DNA of 64,000 bases from Stictocephala bisonia (Eukaryota; Arthropoda; Insecta; Hemiptera; Membracidae), in contig JAQJVL010000255.1 in the NCBI GenBank assembly GCA_035578905.1, forward strand, positions 372,001 through 436,000. Direction: 5' to 3'. Of the stretch, positions 11,226-22,422 are shown in pieces. Under the pieces are notes generated by a model. It worked only from the letters and a program-made list of their open reading frames with translations. It did no database searches and was not told the origin of the DNA. The stretch's first letter is position 1; each line of letters starts with the position of its first letter. The position numbers were made by a program, and so were the translations under genes.

Positions 11226-13011
11226 TTAATGGCTCCCTTGCGCTTGGTGGACTGCAGTCAAAGCCTGAATATCCGGCTGTATGTTGGTCAGGTGAAGGCG
11301 CAAGTCTCCTTTGGTGCAAACATCCAATTTGTTCCTTTGTTTTGTGAGGAGCTGGACGACAGAGCTGAATCCTTTTTCCACTAAATATGTGGATGGAAAT
11401 GAGATTAGAAGGGATTCAACTATTTCCCACAGTTTTGGATAGGATTCCATGAGTTGTATCCAGGCTAATTTGTAACCATGCTGCTTAAAAATCATCTTTG
11501 CCTCACAGTCATATTTCAGGTCCAAAAACTCTGTCTGCAAAATATGTTCAAGGGTGTCCACCGCATCAAACGAAAATGGATCAAAAACCCAATCTGGAAT
11601 TTGAAGATTGGCAATGTCTTCAAATCTTGATTCCATGTCACATTTTAGCTTGTCAAGGTGGTCCGTGAAAGTGAAGATTTGGTCATCTTGAAGATGGAGG
11701 GATTCTGAGCATTTTTGTAGGGATGGAAACTGACACAGTTCACCACGACCTATATTACCTTTGAAAATGGCAAACTTGGCAATGAACGAACTGATAATGC
11801 CTTTTGCTTTGATAAGATTCATCTTATTTCCTTGCAGCTTCATGTTGACCTCATTGAGTTTTTCGAAAATATCAGTCAGATATGCAATCTCGAATTTGCT
11901 AAGTTTCAACGCTTGACTCAATTCAGGGTCACAAGAATCGAGAAACTCAGTCACTGTTTCGAACAATTCAAAAAATCGCCGCAAACAGTTTCCTTTTGAA
12001 AGCCACCTCATGGCTGTGTGCAAGAGCAACCGCTCAAATTCCTCATCATTTTCGTGGCACAGTTGTCGGAAGAGACGGTCATTCAGGGCACTGGCTTTTA
12101 TCTTATTTACCCCATTAATTACTAGTTGAAGGGTTTCATGCAGTATACCACTTAATTTTTTTGCTGCTAAGTGTTGGCGATGGATGACGCAGTGTATGAT
12201 GATAACGCCGAGAAACCCAGCATGGCGACCAGACATGGCAGGAGCTCCGTCAGTAGCGCAGGGGCTTACGTTTGATAGGGAGATATCCTTTTCCTCAAAA
12301 TACTCTTTTAATACATTAAAAATGGATGACCCCTTCGCATCAGTGATCAAACTTCTTGCAAACAGCATTTCCTCAGTAATTTCCTTGTGCTCATTGATGA
12401 ATCTCACATAGGCCAACAAAATTGTTTTGTTATCAATTACAGTAGATTCATCTATCTGTAAAGCAAATTTGTTTTTTTTAGCATGTGTGTAAGTTTTGAT
12501 TCGACGTCTGCAGCCATTTCATCAATTCGCCTGGAAACAGTATTGTTGCTTAAAGGCATCGATTGGCTTATTTTGTTACTAGAACCCTCGCCTAACATAA
12601 TTTCAAAAATTTTTTTGCAGCAGGTAAAACAAGTGTTTCGCCAATCGTGTGAGGTTTGCCACATTTAGCGATCAATAATGCTACCTCGTAAGAAGCAAGA
12701 AGACCTTTGTCAAGATCGGTTACTCGTTTTTTAAATAGATCACTTACATTGGGACGTTTTTCTGCTTTAGCTTTGAGCTCTTGAAAATAACTGACGTCTT
12801 TATTCATTTTGTCACTGTGTACTCTTGATAAATGTTCTTTCATCCGCGAAGGCTTCATGGCTTCATTGCTAGTAAATGTTTTATCACACAAAAGACAATG
12901 TGGAAACAGCACATTTTTTGGTGACACAATAAAACCGTATTTCAAATACTCAGCTGAGTACTGACGACACTTTTTCTTCGAATCCATCATGCGTGGTCTT
13001 CCGTACTTCAA
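11226..13011 (-). pseudogene. hAT transposase, two frameshifts at A homopolymers
   Basis: Start MKYGRPRMMDSKKKCRQY is at 13011. A BED-type zinc finger follows (CLLCDKTF ... HLSRVH). The frame breaks at an A7 run near 12604-12612, continues as CKKIFEIMLGEGSSNKISQS, breaks again at an A8 run near 12473-12480, and resumes with LQIDESTVIDNK to the stop at 11226. hAT landmarks: Asp in IDEST, Asp in CATDGAPAMSG, the RW motif in TAMRWLSKG, and the C-terminal dimerisation segment (STYLVEKGFSSVVQLLTKQR). Read across the breaks the length is about 595 codons. No nonsense codons apart from those caused by the two slips, so the element is either young or the slips are assembly errors. Confidence 0.88.
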
Positions 13012-13269
13012 AACTAACGAACGAATACTAAACTAAACAGATACGCACAATGTAATCGCAATGTAGTAACTGGCGTAGCCTACTAAATACATAGAAGACG
13101 TATGATGCACAAATAACAACACGCCTGTGATGCCAGTGGAGGGGGTAGTGCTGTGACCTTGCCAGCTAAAAATAGCCGGTGACTCAACTACTTCATGCCA
13201 ATTCCCTAGCCGACGCGTGGCCAACGAGCCCTGAGGAATTACGCAACTCTATCATGTACACTTATTTTA

Positions 13270-13581
13270 TAGTTTTATTTAATAATAATAGTCTCCATTT
13301 TTACCGCTATGCAGCTTAGGAGTATAGCAGGGTAGTCTGCTATGTTGAGCCTACGGTATACAAGGAAGGTAACAGGGCCAGTGCTACGCTTCAACCGCCT
13401 TTTATTACCCCTGGTTTTACCCAAGGTACTCATTTTTATTTCAGGCTGAGTCGACCTGGGGCCTGTAGATATTAATGAAAAAATCTAGTTGGTATCGGCA
13501 CGGCCGGGAATCGAACCCGGACCATTTGCGTCGGAGTCAGATATTCTACCATCTGCGCTACCGGGGCCCTAGTTTTATTTA
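13270..13581 (-). mobile_element. tRNA-derived SINE nested in the hAT element
   Basis: Body 13282-13569 on the minus strand, flanked by a perfect 12-bp duplication TAGTTTTATTTA at 13270-13281 and 13570-13581. The 5' head (13569 down to 13495) has a pol III A box (TAGCGCAGATGG) and B box (GGTTCGATTCC) inside a good T arm, CCGGG/CCCGG. The acceptor and D stems are mismatched, so it is a tRNA-derived head and not a tRNA gene. The 3' tail is TATTATTATT. Its insertion is younger than the hAT insertion. Confidence 0.9.
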
Positions 13582-13919
13582 TACAGATCATATTTTTTGC
13601 CCATAATTTTCTTAAAAACGAGTGAATTTGTTTTTAAATCGCTACCGTGTTTCTGTGACACTTAAGATTCTACTCTACAGAGGAGTTAGTTTATTTTTTC
13701 TGCCTTTTCATACTGATCGCCCCCCTGTCGCCCACCACAAATTTATCGCCCCCCTTAGAACCCAAATCGCCCACCGAGGGGCGATCGCCCCCAGGTTGGG
13801 AACCACTGGCCTAGAACGTATAAAATCAATAGATCTTTGTTAAGCACAAGTTTATGAACATTCGACTGTAGGGGCTATGCCATGCCCGCTTTACAGTGTC
13901 AATGGTAATTTAATGGAGT

Positions 13920-14234
13920 TATTTTATTTATTTAACTAACCATCAGCTGTAAATAAAATAAATTTGATGAAAACTTTTGATATACCGGTACGCTAAGTGA
14001 TAAAACTGAATATTTATATTCATGAATTGCTAGCAACGCAAGTGCAATGAGTGAACTTCTGCAGTTAAATTTACTTTATATCTATTTATCATTGTAAATA
14101 TAACTATGATTTTAATTAATTCAGTTTTATCAGCAGTATTTTTAGTTTAAAAGACACATGCCGAAGCCGAAGGTCGAGGTGTCACGAGCACAGGGAGTGA
14201 AAGGGTTGACATGCAAATCATACAGGGGTGTCCC
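13920..14234 (-). repeat. Diverged reverse copy of the 3.5-4.6 kb repeat
   Basis: The 3' edge gcaaatcatacaggggtgtc and cgaggtgtcacgagcacagg are reverse-complement relatives of the ggacacccctgctc...tgctcgc start of the repeat at 4067. Internal similarity is weaker, so bounds are rough. Confidence 0.5.
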
Positions 14235-14625
14235 ATAGTTTGTAATATAATTGGTGATGTTTCATAAAAAATGTGATGTTATAAGAAAAGAGTTAAAATC
14301 AGAGAGTTTTTATAGCGATAAAGTATTAAAATTTCCCTTAGTGAATTTTAGCACTTAATCATAAGTCGTATTTTGGTTTTACTATTTGCTAATTTGTTTT
14401 GTATAATATAATATTTTTAAACCTTATATATTTGATGGTGTCAGGATCCCAGAAGTGAAAGGCCTGCAGTAGTTTCTAGGCCTGTGGCCCTAAATTACAC
14501 ACTGCTCATGTCAGTTGCTTAAGCCGTTGCATAATGATAATGTACAAAGTTTGCAAGATTCTATGAACTGATATTAAAAATAAATTTACATTTTTATGTT
14601 GAATTGACTTATCTTTTGTTTTCAG

Positions 14626-14779
14626 GTAAAATCAAATATTTGACACTGACTGAAGCCAACAGGGTATGGATGCCCGATCTCTTCTTCTCAAATGAGAAGG
14701 AGGGTCATTTCCACAACATCATCATGCCGAATGTCTATATCAGAATATTCCCGTATGGTTCCGTCCTGTACAGTATTCG
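14626..14779 (+). CDS. GluCl: GluCl exon, ligand-binding domain core
   Basis: A 154-bp exon between acceptor ttttcag and donor gtgagt. It encodes GKIKYLTLTEANRVWMPDLF and continues through FFSNEKEGHFHNI, MPNVYIRIFPYGSVLYSI and the first two bases of an arginine codon. WMPDLFF is the conserved tryptophan-proline motif of Cys-loop receptors (the WxPD element in loop A), and the stretch is almost identical to insect GluCl. The split CG| codon is completed by the A that begins both downstream 83-bp exons. No frameshift or stop is present. The intron that follows is 11.9 kb to the first of the duplicated exons. Confidence 0.97.
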
Positions 14780-15399
14780 GTGAGTCTTGATTTCCACATT
14801 GACCAATGATACGTTATTCTTCAGCTTATCTGCCTGAATAGAATAAGCTTATATAAATTATTAGCTGTTTACTAAATAAAAAACATTTCTTTATAAGTTA
14901 TTTAAGTTTATAGAGGAAATAGGAATTGAACAATATTTTTCTACTAACAAGAACAATCATTTGTTTCTCTAAACACGAACAATATAAAGAACATTATACC
15001 ATACTGATATATTTTTTTCTGTAAGGATACAAGTAAAATGCCAAAAAATGAAAAATATTACCATGTTTTACTAATATGATTCAAATATTGACACCAAAGG
15101 AAAAATCAAGTGTGTATTACGCTATAAAAAAAGTTAGTACTAGCTATTCAGTTTTTCTTATGCACATTATTTCTTGGCCTGAATTTAATTTTGATGTTGA
15201 TGAAATATGATACAATTGATAATCTAGTATTCTCTTGTTTATTAGTAACAGATTAATTTTCTATAGATCCCTCCAAATGTCTTAAAGTGGGTTCTATTTA
15301 AAATAGTGTTCAAAATCACAGTAAGTGTGTCGGAAGCTATAAATCCATATAAAACATAATTTAGTTTTCATTTTTATGTTTAACATTAAATGAAAGGAA

Positions 15400-15795
15400 A
15401 GGGAAGCAGCATACCAGCTCGTAGCTCAGAAGAATGGAATTCCCATCAGTGGATAACAAAATCTTGAGGCCCACCAGATCTCAATATAAGATAAACCAAG
15501 CTTCTTCCACCATCCAAGCAACAAAATAAAAACAATGCGTTTTATTTATTGTATAATAGAAGTAGAGATGGAAAAACATTTCAGTGTTCAAGAGCTCTAC
15601 AGTGGGCAACACATCATCCACCTACCTCAAATGTATATTCAGTTGATTAGTAACTAAAGAGGCCTCAAAGAATTTGATAAACTATATCTTGTTTTGTGTG
15701 TGTGTGTGTGTTTACCAGGTATAGTACTTCCCTTTCCTTATATTTTCATTTTTACCAAAATCCTAGGTCTAGTGCCCTAAAATTAACTTGTACAT
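15400..15795 (+). mobile_element. 3' end of a Penelope-like element
   Basis: Colinear with the reverse complement of 41513-41850: shared blocks include gcccaccagatctcaatata/cccatctcatctcaatata, ttcagtgttcaagagctc, cacctcatccacctacctc and the terminal AAATCCTAGGTCTAGTGCCC (15756-15775). At 41.5 kb this end follows recognisable Penelope-like coding sequence, so the copy here is a 5'-truncated member of that family. A short (TG)n occurs at 15694-15710. Confidence 0.7.
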
Positions 15796-16984
15796 TCAAT
15801 ATTAATAATACATTATGTCTGTTACAATTTTTGTTTAGACATATTTGTAATCAATTTAAGATTTTAAAAAATTGTGGGATTATTTTGGACATTCTTGGTC
15901 AATTATTTAAAAAAAGCATATTTACAATACTTAAACACTGTCCTAAAACAAAACAAAGAGTCATAATCTTTGTTGCTAACTATTTATGCAGTACCAATAT
16001 GTAACCTGCAACATGGCAGAACAATTCTGTCAGAGTAAGAGGAACTAACTATAAAACTAAAAAATAACTAAATCCTCTCAGATTAAACGGTACACCGAAC
16101 AGGTAACAACTAATTCACATTGTCACACAAGCGAGCAACAACAGCCCTTGCACACTGTGTGACTCATCATTTACTGTTCCTTGTTTCAGGTTTTAGCTCC
16201 TTGTCAGACCGTGTCAAGTTGTCTGCACCATTCGTAATGAGTATTTATTAGATGTAGTTATTTTTGACCTGATGACAAATTAAGATCGTTCATTCGGTGT
16301 GGCCAATTTGTATTTTAGTTACATCAAATATCCGTTTTAATAAGTAATAAGTACTTAGATCACGGAAATGGTTCTTCCACACATTCCAACCTTAAGGCAG
16401 GGCTGGAGTGATTGGCCATCATGGATTTATTCTCTATAAGAACAATGTTAAACGGTCAAATTGTTATTCTGATTTTTTTTATGATAAAATCATATTTTAT
16501 GAGTAGTATTGTATGTGTTTTAATGGAGATTGTGATTGCTTATTGAATTTTAATGTTTGTGATATAAATACTTAAAATTTGTTGAAATGAAAACACTAGC
16601 AGATTGGGAAATCTGAAAAGCAGTTAATATTAGGAGTATATTCAAGATTAAAAAAAAAAAAATATTTTAAATGACAGAGTAGAGTTGTGTTTTTTCTTCA
16701 TTTTAAAAAATTTAACATTGGTCTTATGGAGAATAGAATCTCCAGGCTGGAAGTCACTAGAAATTCTGGTCACCCACAGCCCTCTTTATACTCACTAGTA
16801 GTTGTCAAATGGGAGTCCAATTTAGTACAAGTATTTCAATCTTCAAAAGTATTCTTATGTAACAGTATTGTATTTTAAAAATGTGACTTTCAGCATCATC
16901 TGTGTTTAAGTATTTGTAATGTTCAATTGTGGCTTTAGACCCCTAAAATTAGTTTCGAAAAAGTTAACGCAAGGTGGGTTAAAT

Positions 16985-17755
16985 ATTTAATAACACTGTA
17001 TGTGTACGAATGGGCAGTTGGGTCAAAACCACTGTATGTGTATTGGTGGGTAGGTGAGTCAATACTACTGTATGTGTATGGGTGGGCGGATGGGTAAATA
17101 GCACTGTACATGTATGAGTCTACAGGAGAGAATACCACTGTGTTGTGTATGAGTGGGCAGGTGGGTCAATACCTGTACGTGTATGGGTAGGCAGGTGGGT
17201 CTATATTACTGTACATGTATGGGTGGGCAGGTTGTTCAATACCACTGTGTTGTGTATGAGTGGGTCAATACCACTGTACGTGTATGAGTAGGCAGCCAAT
17301 TTTTATTACGACGCAGATCGTTAAGATATGGACAAATACGAGTTGCAGATGAGTACGAGAGGCAGATTATAATATGTACGAGTGTAGTCTTTGGTACTTA
17401 AGTTGACTGTTCCTTAGAAAGAACCATTTATTCCACTCACCCGCCCATACACGTACTATTATATTCGCCCACCCGCCCGCCCACACACGTACTATTACAT
17501 TGACCCACCCACCCGCCCATACACGTACTATTATATTGACCCACCCACCCACCCATACACGTACTATTACATTGACCCACCCACCCCACCCACCCCACCC
17601 ACCCATACACGTACTATTATATTGGTATTACTGTACTTGTAGGGGTTGGTGGGTAGGTCAATACCAATTTACTTGTATGTGTGGGTGGGTGGGTTAATAC
17701 CATTGTATGTGTACTGGTAGGTGGATGGGTCAATATCACTATACGTGAATGTTTG
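16985..17755. repeat. 36-bp G-rich minisatellite, with an inverted block
   Basis: Units such as gggtgggcaggtgggtcaat followed by accactgtacgtgtat recur about every 36 bases at 16985-17290 (spacing of actgta at 16995, 17031, 17067, 17103). From about 17435 to 17625 the array is in the opposite orientation (acccacccgcccatacacgt), then from 17640 to 17755 it returns to the first orientation. Related arrays occur at 44833-44890, 50885-50965 with 54320-54350, and 57740-58110. Confidence 0.88.
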
Positions 17756-17981
17756 AGCCAGTGGGACTAAGGTATGAGTTAAATTCATATATTAAATGCA
17801 ATCACATAATAATAAGAAATAGGCGTGAATAAATCTGTTCAGTCAGTATCAATCAGTTGTCGTGAGCGGACCTCTTATCACTCTGTGCTCCGTGTTCAAG
17901 GTCACCTACTGCTACATGTGTGTCGCGTGCCTGTCGGTACAATATAAGTGCACTAAACTGTAAGTTTTTTAATTAACTATG

Positions 17982-18863
17982 CCGGCAAAACTACAACTAA
18001 ATGTGCCGGAAACTGTGGCAACGTGCAACACATTATATGTGTGCTGATACAAACTCGCGAGTCTAAGAAAAAAATTATGTGTGAGGCTTGCCGTGTAGAA
18101 AAGGATCACTCGTCCATGGGAAGTAGCAAGAGTGCCGTTACAAGTATAACGAAGGAATTCCTAATTAACACCATGGAGTCATTCAAACAAGAAAGGTTCC
18201 AAGAGATCAAAAACTATTCTAAACAGTTTAAAGAGTCCTTGGACTTCTTTTCAGGAAAAATTGACACGTCAAATACCCTCATGGAAGAAATTAAAGAAGA
18301 GCTTAAAAAGTTGAAGGAAGAAAATATGATCTTACGGAAAGAAAACGCTGCCTTAAAGGTATCTACTGGTGAGCTGGAAAAACGCCTACGCAACCTGGAG
18401 CAATATTCTCAGCAATCAAACATCGAGATCAGTGGAATATCCCCACCCAGACAATGAGAGCCTTGATCAGCTGCTGATGGATGTCGAAAAAGCTGTCGAT
18501 ATAGATTGGAAAAAAGAAACGGTGGTGGCAGCTCATGTAGTGCCGAGTTTCAATTGCAAGCGTATACACTCCATCGTCGTCAAGTTCTCGAGGCGGCTAG
18601 AGAGAGAAGTGTGGCTTGACGGATATAAGAGAGTGAGACCGTTGACAGTGGCCAAAATCAACCCACATCTGCCCAAGGAAAAGGTCTTTGTAAACGAGCA
18701 TCTTTCGCCAGCCAATAAGTTTCTGCTATCCAAAGCCGAGGAAGTCCCAAGAAATAAGAACTACAAGTATGTTTGGTCTAAGGAAGGAAAATTGTTTGTT
18801 AGGAAACAGAGTGGTGAGAGAATCAAAAGAATCGAAAATGAATCATCCTTAAGTAAATTGTAA
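17982..18863 (+). pseudogene. LINE ORF1 protein (zinc-finger, coiled coil, FP25K-like), frameshifted
   Basis: Near the start a Cys motif KCAGNCGNVQHIIC ... MCEAC is visible across a frame change. A coiled coil follows (EEIKEELKKLKEENMILRKE, NAALKVSTGELEKRLRNLEQ) and then YSQQSNIEISGI. The frame shifts at about 18450 and continues with the FP25K-like domain found in insect LINE ORF1 proteins (VVAAHVVPSFNCKRIHSIVV, YKYVWSKEGKLFVRKQSGER), ending at 18863. ORF1 proteins bind RNA in the retrotransposition complex. At least two frame breaks: a relic. Confidence 0.8.
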
Positions 18864-19027
18864 GCAATGGAAAAGACTGAAACAGTTAGCAGTTAGTACA
18901 GGAAAATAATTTATACTTTTTCATTATTCTTTATTTTTAGATTAAAATAAAACATTTGCTACAATACAATTTTTTTTAAATTGAAAATATCATTAGAACA
19001 GGAAAAATATATTGGATACATTAGTTT

Positions 19028-19734
19028 ATGATCAATTTGAAATTGATTTTTTTTACCACTGCTGTTGCTGGCTTTAGTTGTATTCATATGAATTTTAGAA
19101 GCTTAAGGAAAAATTTTGATTTGTTTTTAGTCCAGCTCTCAAGTATAAAACATGAATTTGATTTTATAATCTTAAGTGAAATTTGGGTGTTTGAAGAAGA
19201 TGCTTCTTTTTATAAAATATCTGGTTATTTGAGCTAATACAACTGTAATAACGAGTATAGAGCAGGTGGTGTATTAGTGTTAGTAAAATAATGTAATGTA
19301 ATAATGCAAAATTTGTAGAAAAAAATAATAAAATACAAACTGCTGACATATTAGTTTTAGAATTTAAAATACATAGTGCTATATTTAATTTGTTTTGTGT
19401 ATATAGACTACATAGCTATCCAGAGTATAGTTTTATTTATGAATTAGAAACAAAATTTCAAAATTTAAGCTAAAACATAATTTGTATAGGTGACATAAAT
19501 ATATGTATTAAAAAGGAAAAGCCAGAAGTGGAAACACATATGTCATTGTTTAATCAAGGGTTCCATTGTTTTATTAATCAGTATACAAGAGAAACACAAG
19601 AGTCCAAGTCTTGTATTGATCACATTTTTATTCGGCATAAAAATATCAAATTATTTCAAACGGGAATTTTTATATTAGGAATAACTGATTATAGTTTGGT
19701 TGGCATAAGAATGACTATAATTAAGAAGGATTAA
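19028..19734 (+). pseudogene. LINE ORF2 endonuclease domain remnant
   Basis: SCIHMNFRSLRKNFDLFLVQ and FDFIILSEIWVFEEDA match the N-terminus of apurinic-type LINE endonucleases (N.RSL...........D.I.LSETW). After stops, 19528-19734 reads SLFNQGFHCFINQYTRETQE and SCIDHIFIRHKN ... GITDYSLVGI, the SCIDHIF and TDHS-like end of the domain (His replaced by Tyr). Multiple stops make it non-functional. Confidence 0.8.
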
Positions 19735-20063
19735 AAAAATACCTATCCCCAAAATTTAGTTGTACAAAAAATATGCTTTGAATACCTAAAATTGTATTTA
19801 AGTAACTGTAAGTGGTCCTGTGTATTCGATAAAATCAATGTATTGATGAATTTTATAACGTTTTGAATTATAATATTAGTCTAAGTAAGGAAAAAAATAC
19901 ATTGACACCTAGATATCAGAAAGCAAAACAGAAAAGTCCTTGATTAATTAGTACATTTTGAGTAAATTAAAAAAAAGAGAAATAGCATTTTTTTAAATTA
20001 TTAAAAGGAGACCAAATGACTTAAGTTTGATTACTTATTTTAATAAGTTATAGTTTGTATGAT

Positions 20064-20356
20064 AGAACCTGTCTCCTGGACCCTGAGACTGGCCCGGGAC
20101 ACCCTCAGCACTGGCAGCCGCCTGCGGTTGTTTCCTTAATGAGTCACTTACTGGCATCCCCACTAGGTGAACTAACTTTTTTCCCGGATCACAATTTTTG
20201 AATTTTTATCAAATATTTGAAAAGTACATAAAAAAATAAAATTAACGATATAAAACTCGATAACAATTGAACAATATTGAGGTGGTCTGTTTATTTGTAT
20301 AGTAACAGTAAAGTTGGTTTTGTGTAACGATATGAGGATTAAATTACATTGGAATT
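20064..20356. mobile_element. 293-bp insertion splitting the left terminal repeat
   Basis: The right terminus of the IS630-type element is continuous (…GTATGATGACAACAATTC… in complement), while the left copy has 293 bp between GTATGAT and GACAAC. The insert starts agaacctgtctcctggaccc, is GC-rich for its first 100 bases and AT-rich after that. No coding region or clear target duplication; identity unknown, possibly a SINE-like sequence. Confidence 0.65.
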
Positions 20357-20773
20357 GACAACAATTCTAATGAAATAATTTTTAAACTAAGCTTATAAAA
20401 GATTGGAGGTAACAATCCAGTTTCATGAGAAAAATCTGTATTTTGCGTTATAACGGTACTACCACTTGGAACATTGGACTTTCGCAGCGGAAGTCTGACT
20501 CATGGTAGCTAGTCTATTTCTGAAAAATGCTTAATCAACTGCTTACGAGTTTCTAGGGGTGAGGGTAGTTTTCAGTTTAAAGTGAGTGTTGGCCACAGTA
20601 ACATCGTGGTAAATTAAATAGCCACTGTGTTTTCACTTAATTTTTTAGTTAGCGAATTTTTAAATTAAGCATTTCTTCAATTGAGTTCTTCAATTGCATA
20701 TTTTTTGCTATTATCTTTTGTTATGTGACTATTTGTGTGTTAAAGTTTTTTGTTTACTTTTATTTTTGTGAAT

Positions 20774-21910
20774 ATGCCTCCATCAAGTGAAAAGCGTGCT
20801 GGGACAGCATACAATTCTCAGGCAAGAACGATTATTGCATCTGTTTTGCAATACTTCGAGCGGGAACGTGACAACAAGGGACCGTTATTAGATCTTAAAA
20901 AGGTGTCAGAAAGAGTGTCTGCAGCTTGCAATATTTCCACCAGAACTTTGAGCCGCTTAAGATTGCAGTTAAAACAATCAATGGAAGATGAAGCCTCCTC
21001 AGCGAGCCAACATGAATTTGAAGAAGTGGACCAAAGCCTACCTTCTGACAAAAATCCGACCGTTTCTGTAAGTTATGATACGAGTGTAAGAAACACCAAT
21101 CCTAGGGCATATTATGTTCCTAAGCTGTGCACACCAAAGAGGAAAAAGCCTTTTAAATCGATAATAACAGAGCTGGATGATTTTCAAAAAATTGCAATCA
21201 GAAACCATGTACTGAACTATTACAGACGTCGAGAAGTACCTACCCTCCGAAAATTTAAAACAAGCTTACGTAAAGCTGATTTGTTTCATGGCTGCATACA
21301 GACTTTGGCGAGGGTTTTAAAAAAGATTGGGTTTAAATGAAAAAAACTAGACAATAGAAAAATATTAATGGAGAAACCATCAGTAGCTCTTGCCAGATGC
21401 CGGTTTTTAAGAAAAATTTAAGATATAGACTTCAAAAAGTGCATTTTTTTAGATGAAACCTGGATTAATGCGAACACTTCGAAAGACTCTGGATGGACTT
21501 ACGACACCATAAAGTGTTCTGTAAATGCTCCATTAGGAAAAGGCAAGCGATTAATAATTTATCATGATGGGTGATTCCACGGATGGATAAAATCGCCACC
21601 GCTAATTTTCACACCTAAAAAACAGTGGATTACCATGAAGAGATGAACCACGAAGTATTTGAAGGTTGGTTTTTTGAAGTGCTGCTCAAATCCATTCCGG
21701 GCTGGTTCAACTATTGTGATGGATAATGCATCATATCACTCTCGAATAGCAAATAAAGTGCCAACATCGGCCTAAAAGAAGTGTGAAATGGAAGAATGGC
21801 TGAAAACGCGCAATATCTCCTTCTCTCCTGACTTGCGGAAGCCAGAGTTATATAACCTGATAAAGCTACACAAGCCTCAAGTCACAAGTTACGAGATCGA
21901 CAAGAAAGCC
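20774..21910 (+). pseudogene. IS630-superfamily (DDE) transposase, with stops and frameshifts
   Basis: ATG at 20774 (MPPSSEKRAGTAYNSQARTI) opens an N-terminal DNA-binding part that runs to a stop at 21338. The frame continues past stop codons: KKCIFLDETWINANTSKDSG gives the first catalytic Asp (FLDETW), then NAPLGKGKRLIIYHDG. After frame changes, TIVMDNASYHSRIAN carries the second Asp (MDNASYH) and DLRKPELYNLIKLHKPQ the Glu, about 40 residues on. This KPELY..LIK.HKP type is a common insect IS630/Tc1/mariner-related transposase. At least four disabling changes. Confidence 0.85.
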
Positions 21911-22422
21911 TTTGCTTTCTTCAAATATGCTTATGTAAGTTTGTATAATATTCATTGTTATTATGTAAATATTGTGCCTATTATTGTGCCTTTGTCATTA
22001 TTATTTAAGATATGTATATGATGTGCTTTTGGATTATTTTGTTAAAGTTCATGTGAAAAGTGAAAGTTGTAAAATATTGATTGAATTATAAATATAATGT
22101 GCTTAAAAGTAGGAATAGTCTTATTTTTCGAATTCTTGTCACTTATTTAGATTCACATTGGTAAAATGGCCTATGATATTAATGTTTACTCAATAACACA
22201 GTGTTTGGCTTTATTATTCTAACTCAGTAAACTTGCAATAATTTACTTCTCAGAAATATTTTAGCCAACATGAGTCAGACTTCCACTGCAAAAGTCCAAT
22301 GTTCCAAGTGTTGGTACCATAGATTTTTCTCGTGAAACTCGATTGTTACTTCTAACCCATGTTACTCCTAAGCTTATTTAAAAAAATATTTTATTAGAAT
22401 TGTTGTCATCATACAAACTATA

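Larger units (their letters stand above)
10722..13808 (-). mobile_element. hAT-superfamily DNA transposon (ZBED/SCAND3-like), 3.1 kb
   Basis: Terminal inverted repeats CAGTGGTTCCCAACCT (10722-10737) and its complement (13793-13808) bound the element. The flanking octamers are GCCTAGAG (10714-10721) and GCCTAGAA (13809-13816), an 8-bp target duplication with one change, as expected for hAT. Subterminal regions are rich in GCGATCGCCCCC/GGGGCGATA-type motifs. The transposase lies on the minus strand (11226-13011). A SINE has inserted at 13282-13569. Confidence 0.95.
8423..14625 (+). other. GluCl intron (6.2 kb)
   Basis: Donor gtagta, acceptor ttttcag. It holds an antisense mariner-like fragment (about 8930-9700), a complete-looking hAT element with a nested SINE (10722-13808) and a diverged copy of the 3.5-kb-region repeat in reverse orientation (about 13920-14234). 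The rest, including 9720-10720, shows nothing I can name. Confidence 0.75.
17830..20048 (+). mobile_element. LINE (Jockey/CR1-like), 5' part: ORF1 and endonuclease
   Basis: A 5' segment (from about cagtcagtatcaatcagttg at 17839) leads into ORF1 and then a decayed ORF2 start. The copy is interrupted at 20049 by a DNA transposon and resumes at 22423 with reverse transcriptase sequence. About 1 kb of ORF2 (end of endonuclease to RT motif) is missing between the two parts, so the LINE was already internally deleted or lost it with the insertion. Confidence 0.8.
20051..22420 (+). mobile_element. IS630/Tc1-type DNA transposon inserted in the LINE
   Basis: Long inverted termini: TAGTTTGTATGAT at 20051-20063 matches the complement at 22408-22420, and after a 293-bp interruption on the left the match goes on with GACAACAATTCTAAT (20357) and, further in, AACAATCCAGTTTCATGAGA, CACTTGGAACATTGGACTTT and GGAAGTCTGACTCATG against 22260-22405. 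TA dinucleotides at 20049-20050 and 22421-22422 fit a TA target duplication. The transposase is at 20774-21910. Confidence 0.85.

Noticed and set aside
13495..13569. Possible functional tRNA gene on the minus strand
   Set aside because: B box and T arm are good, but acceptor and D stems are mismatched and the sequence is the head of a SINE with target duplication.
17367..17697. Gly/Trp-rich and Pro/His-rich frames
   Set aside because: Minisatellite translations on opposite strands.
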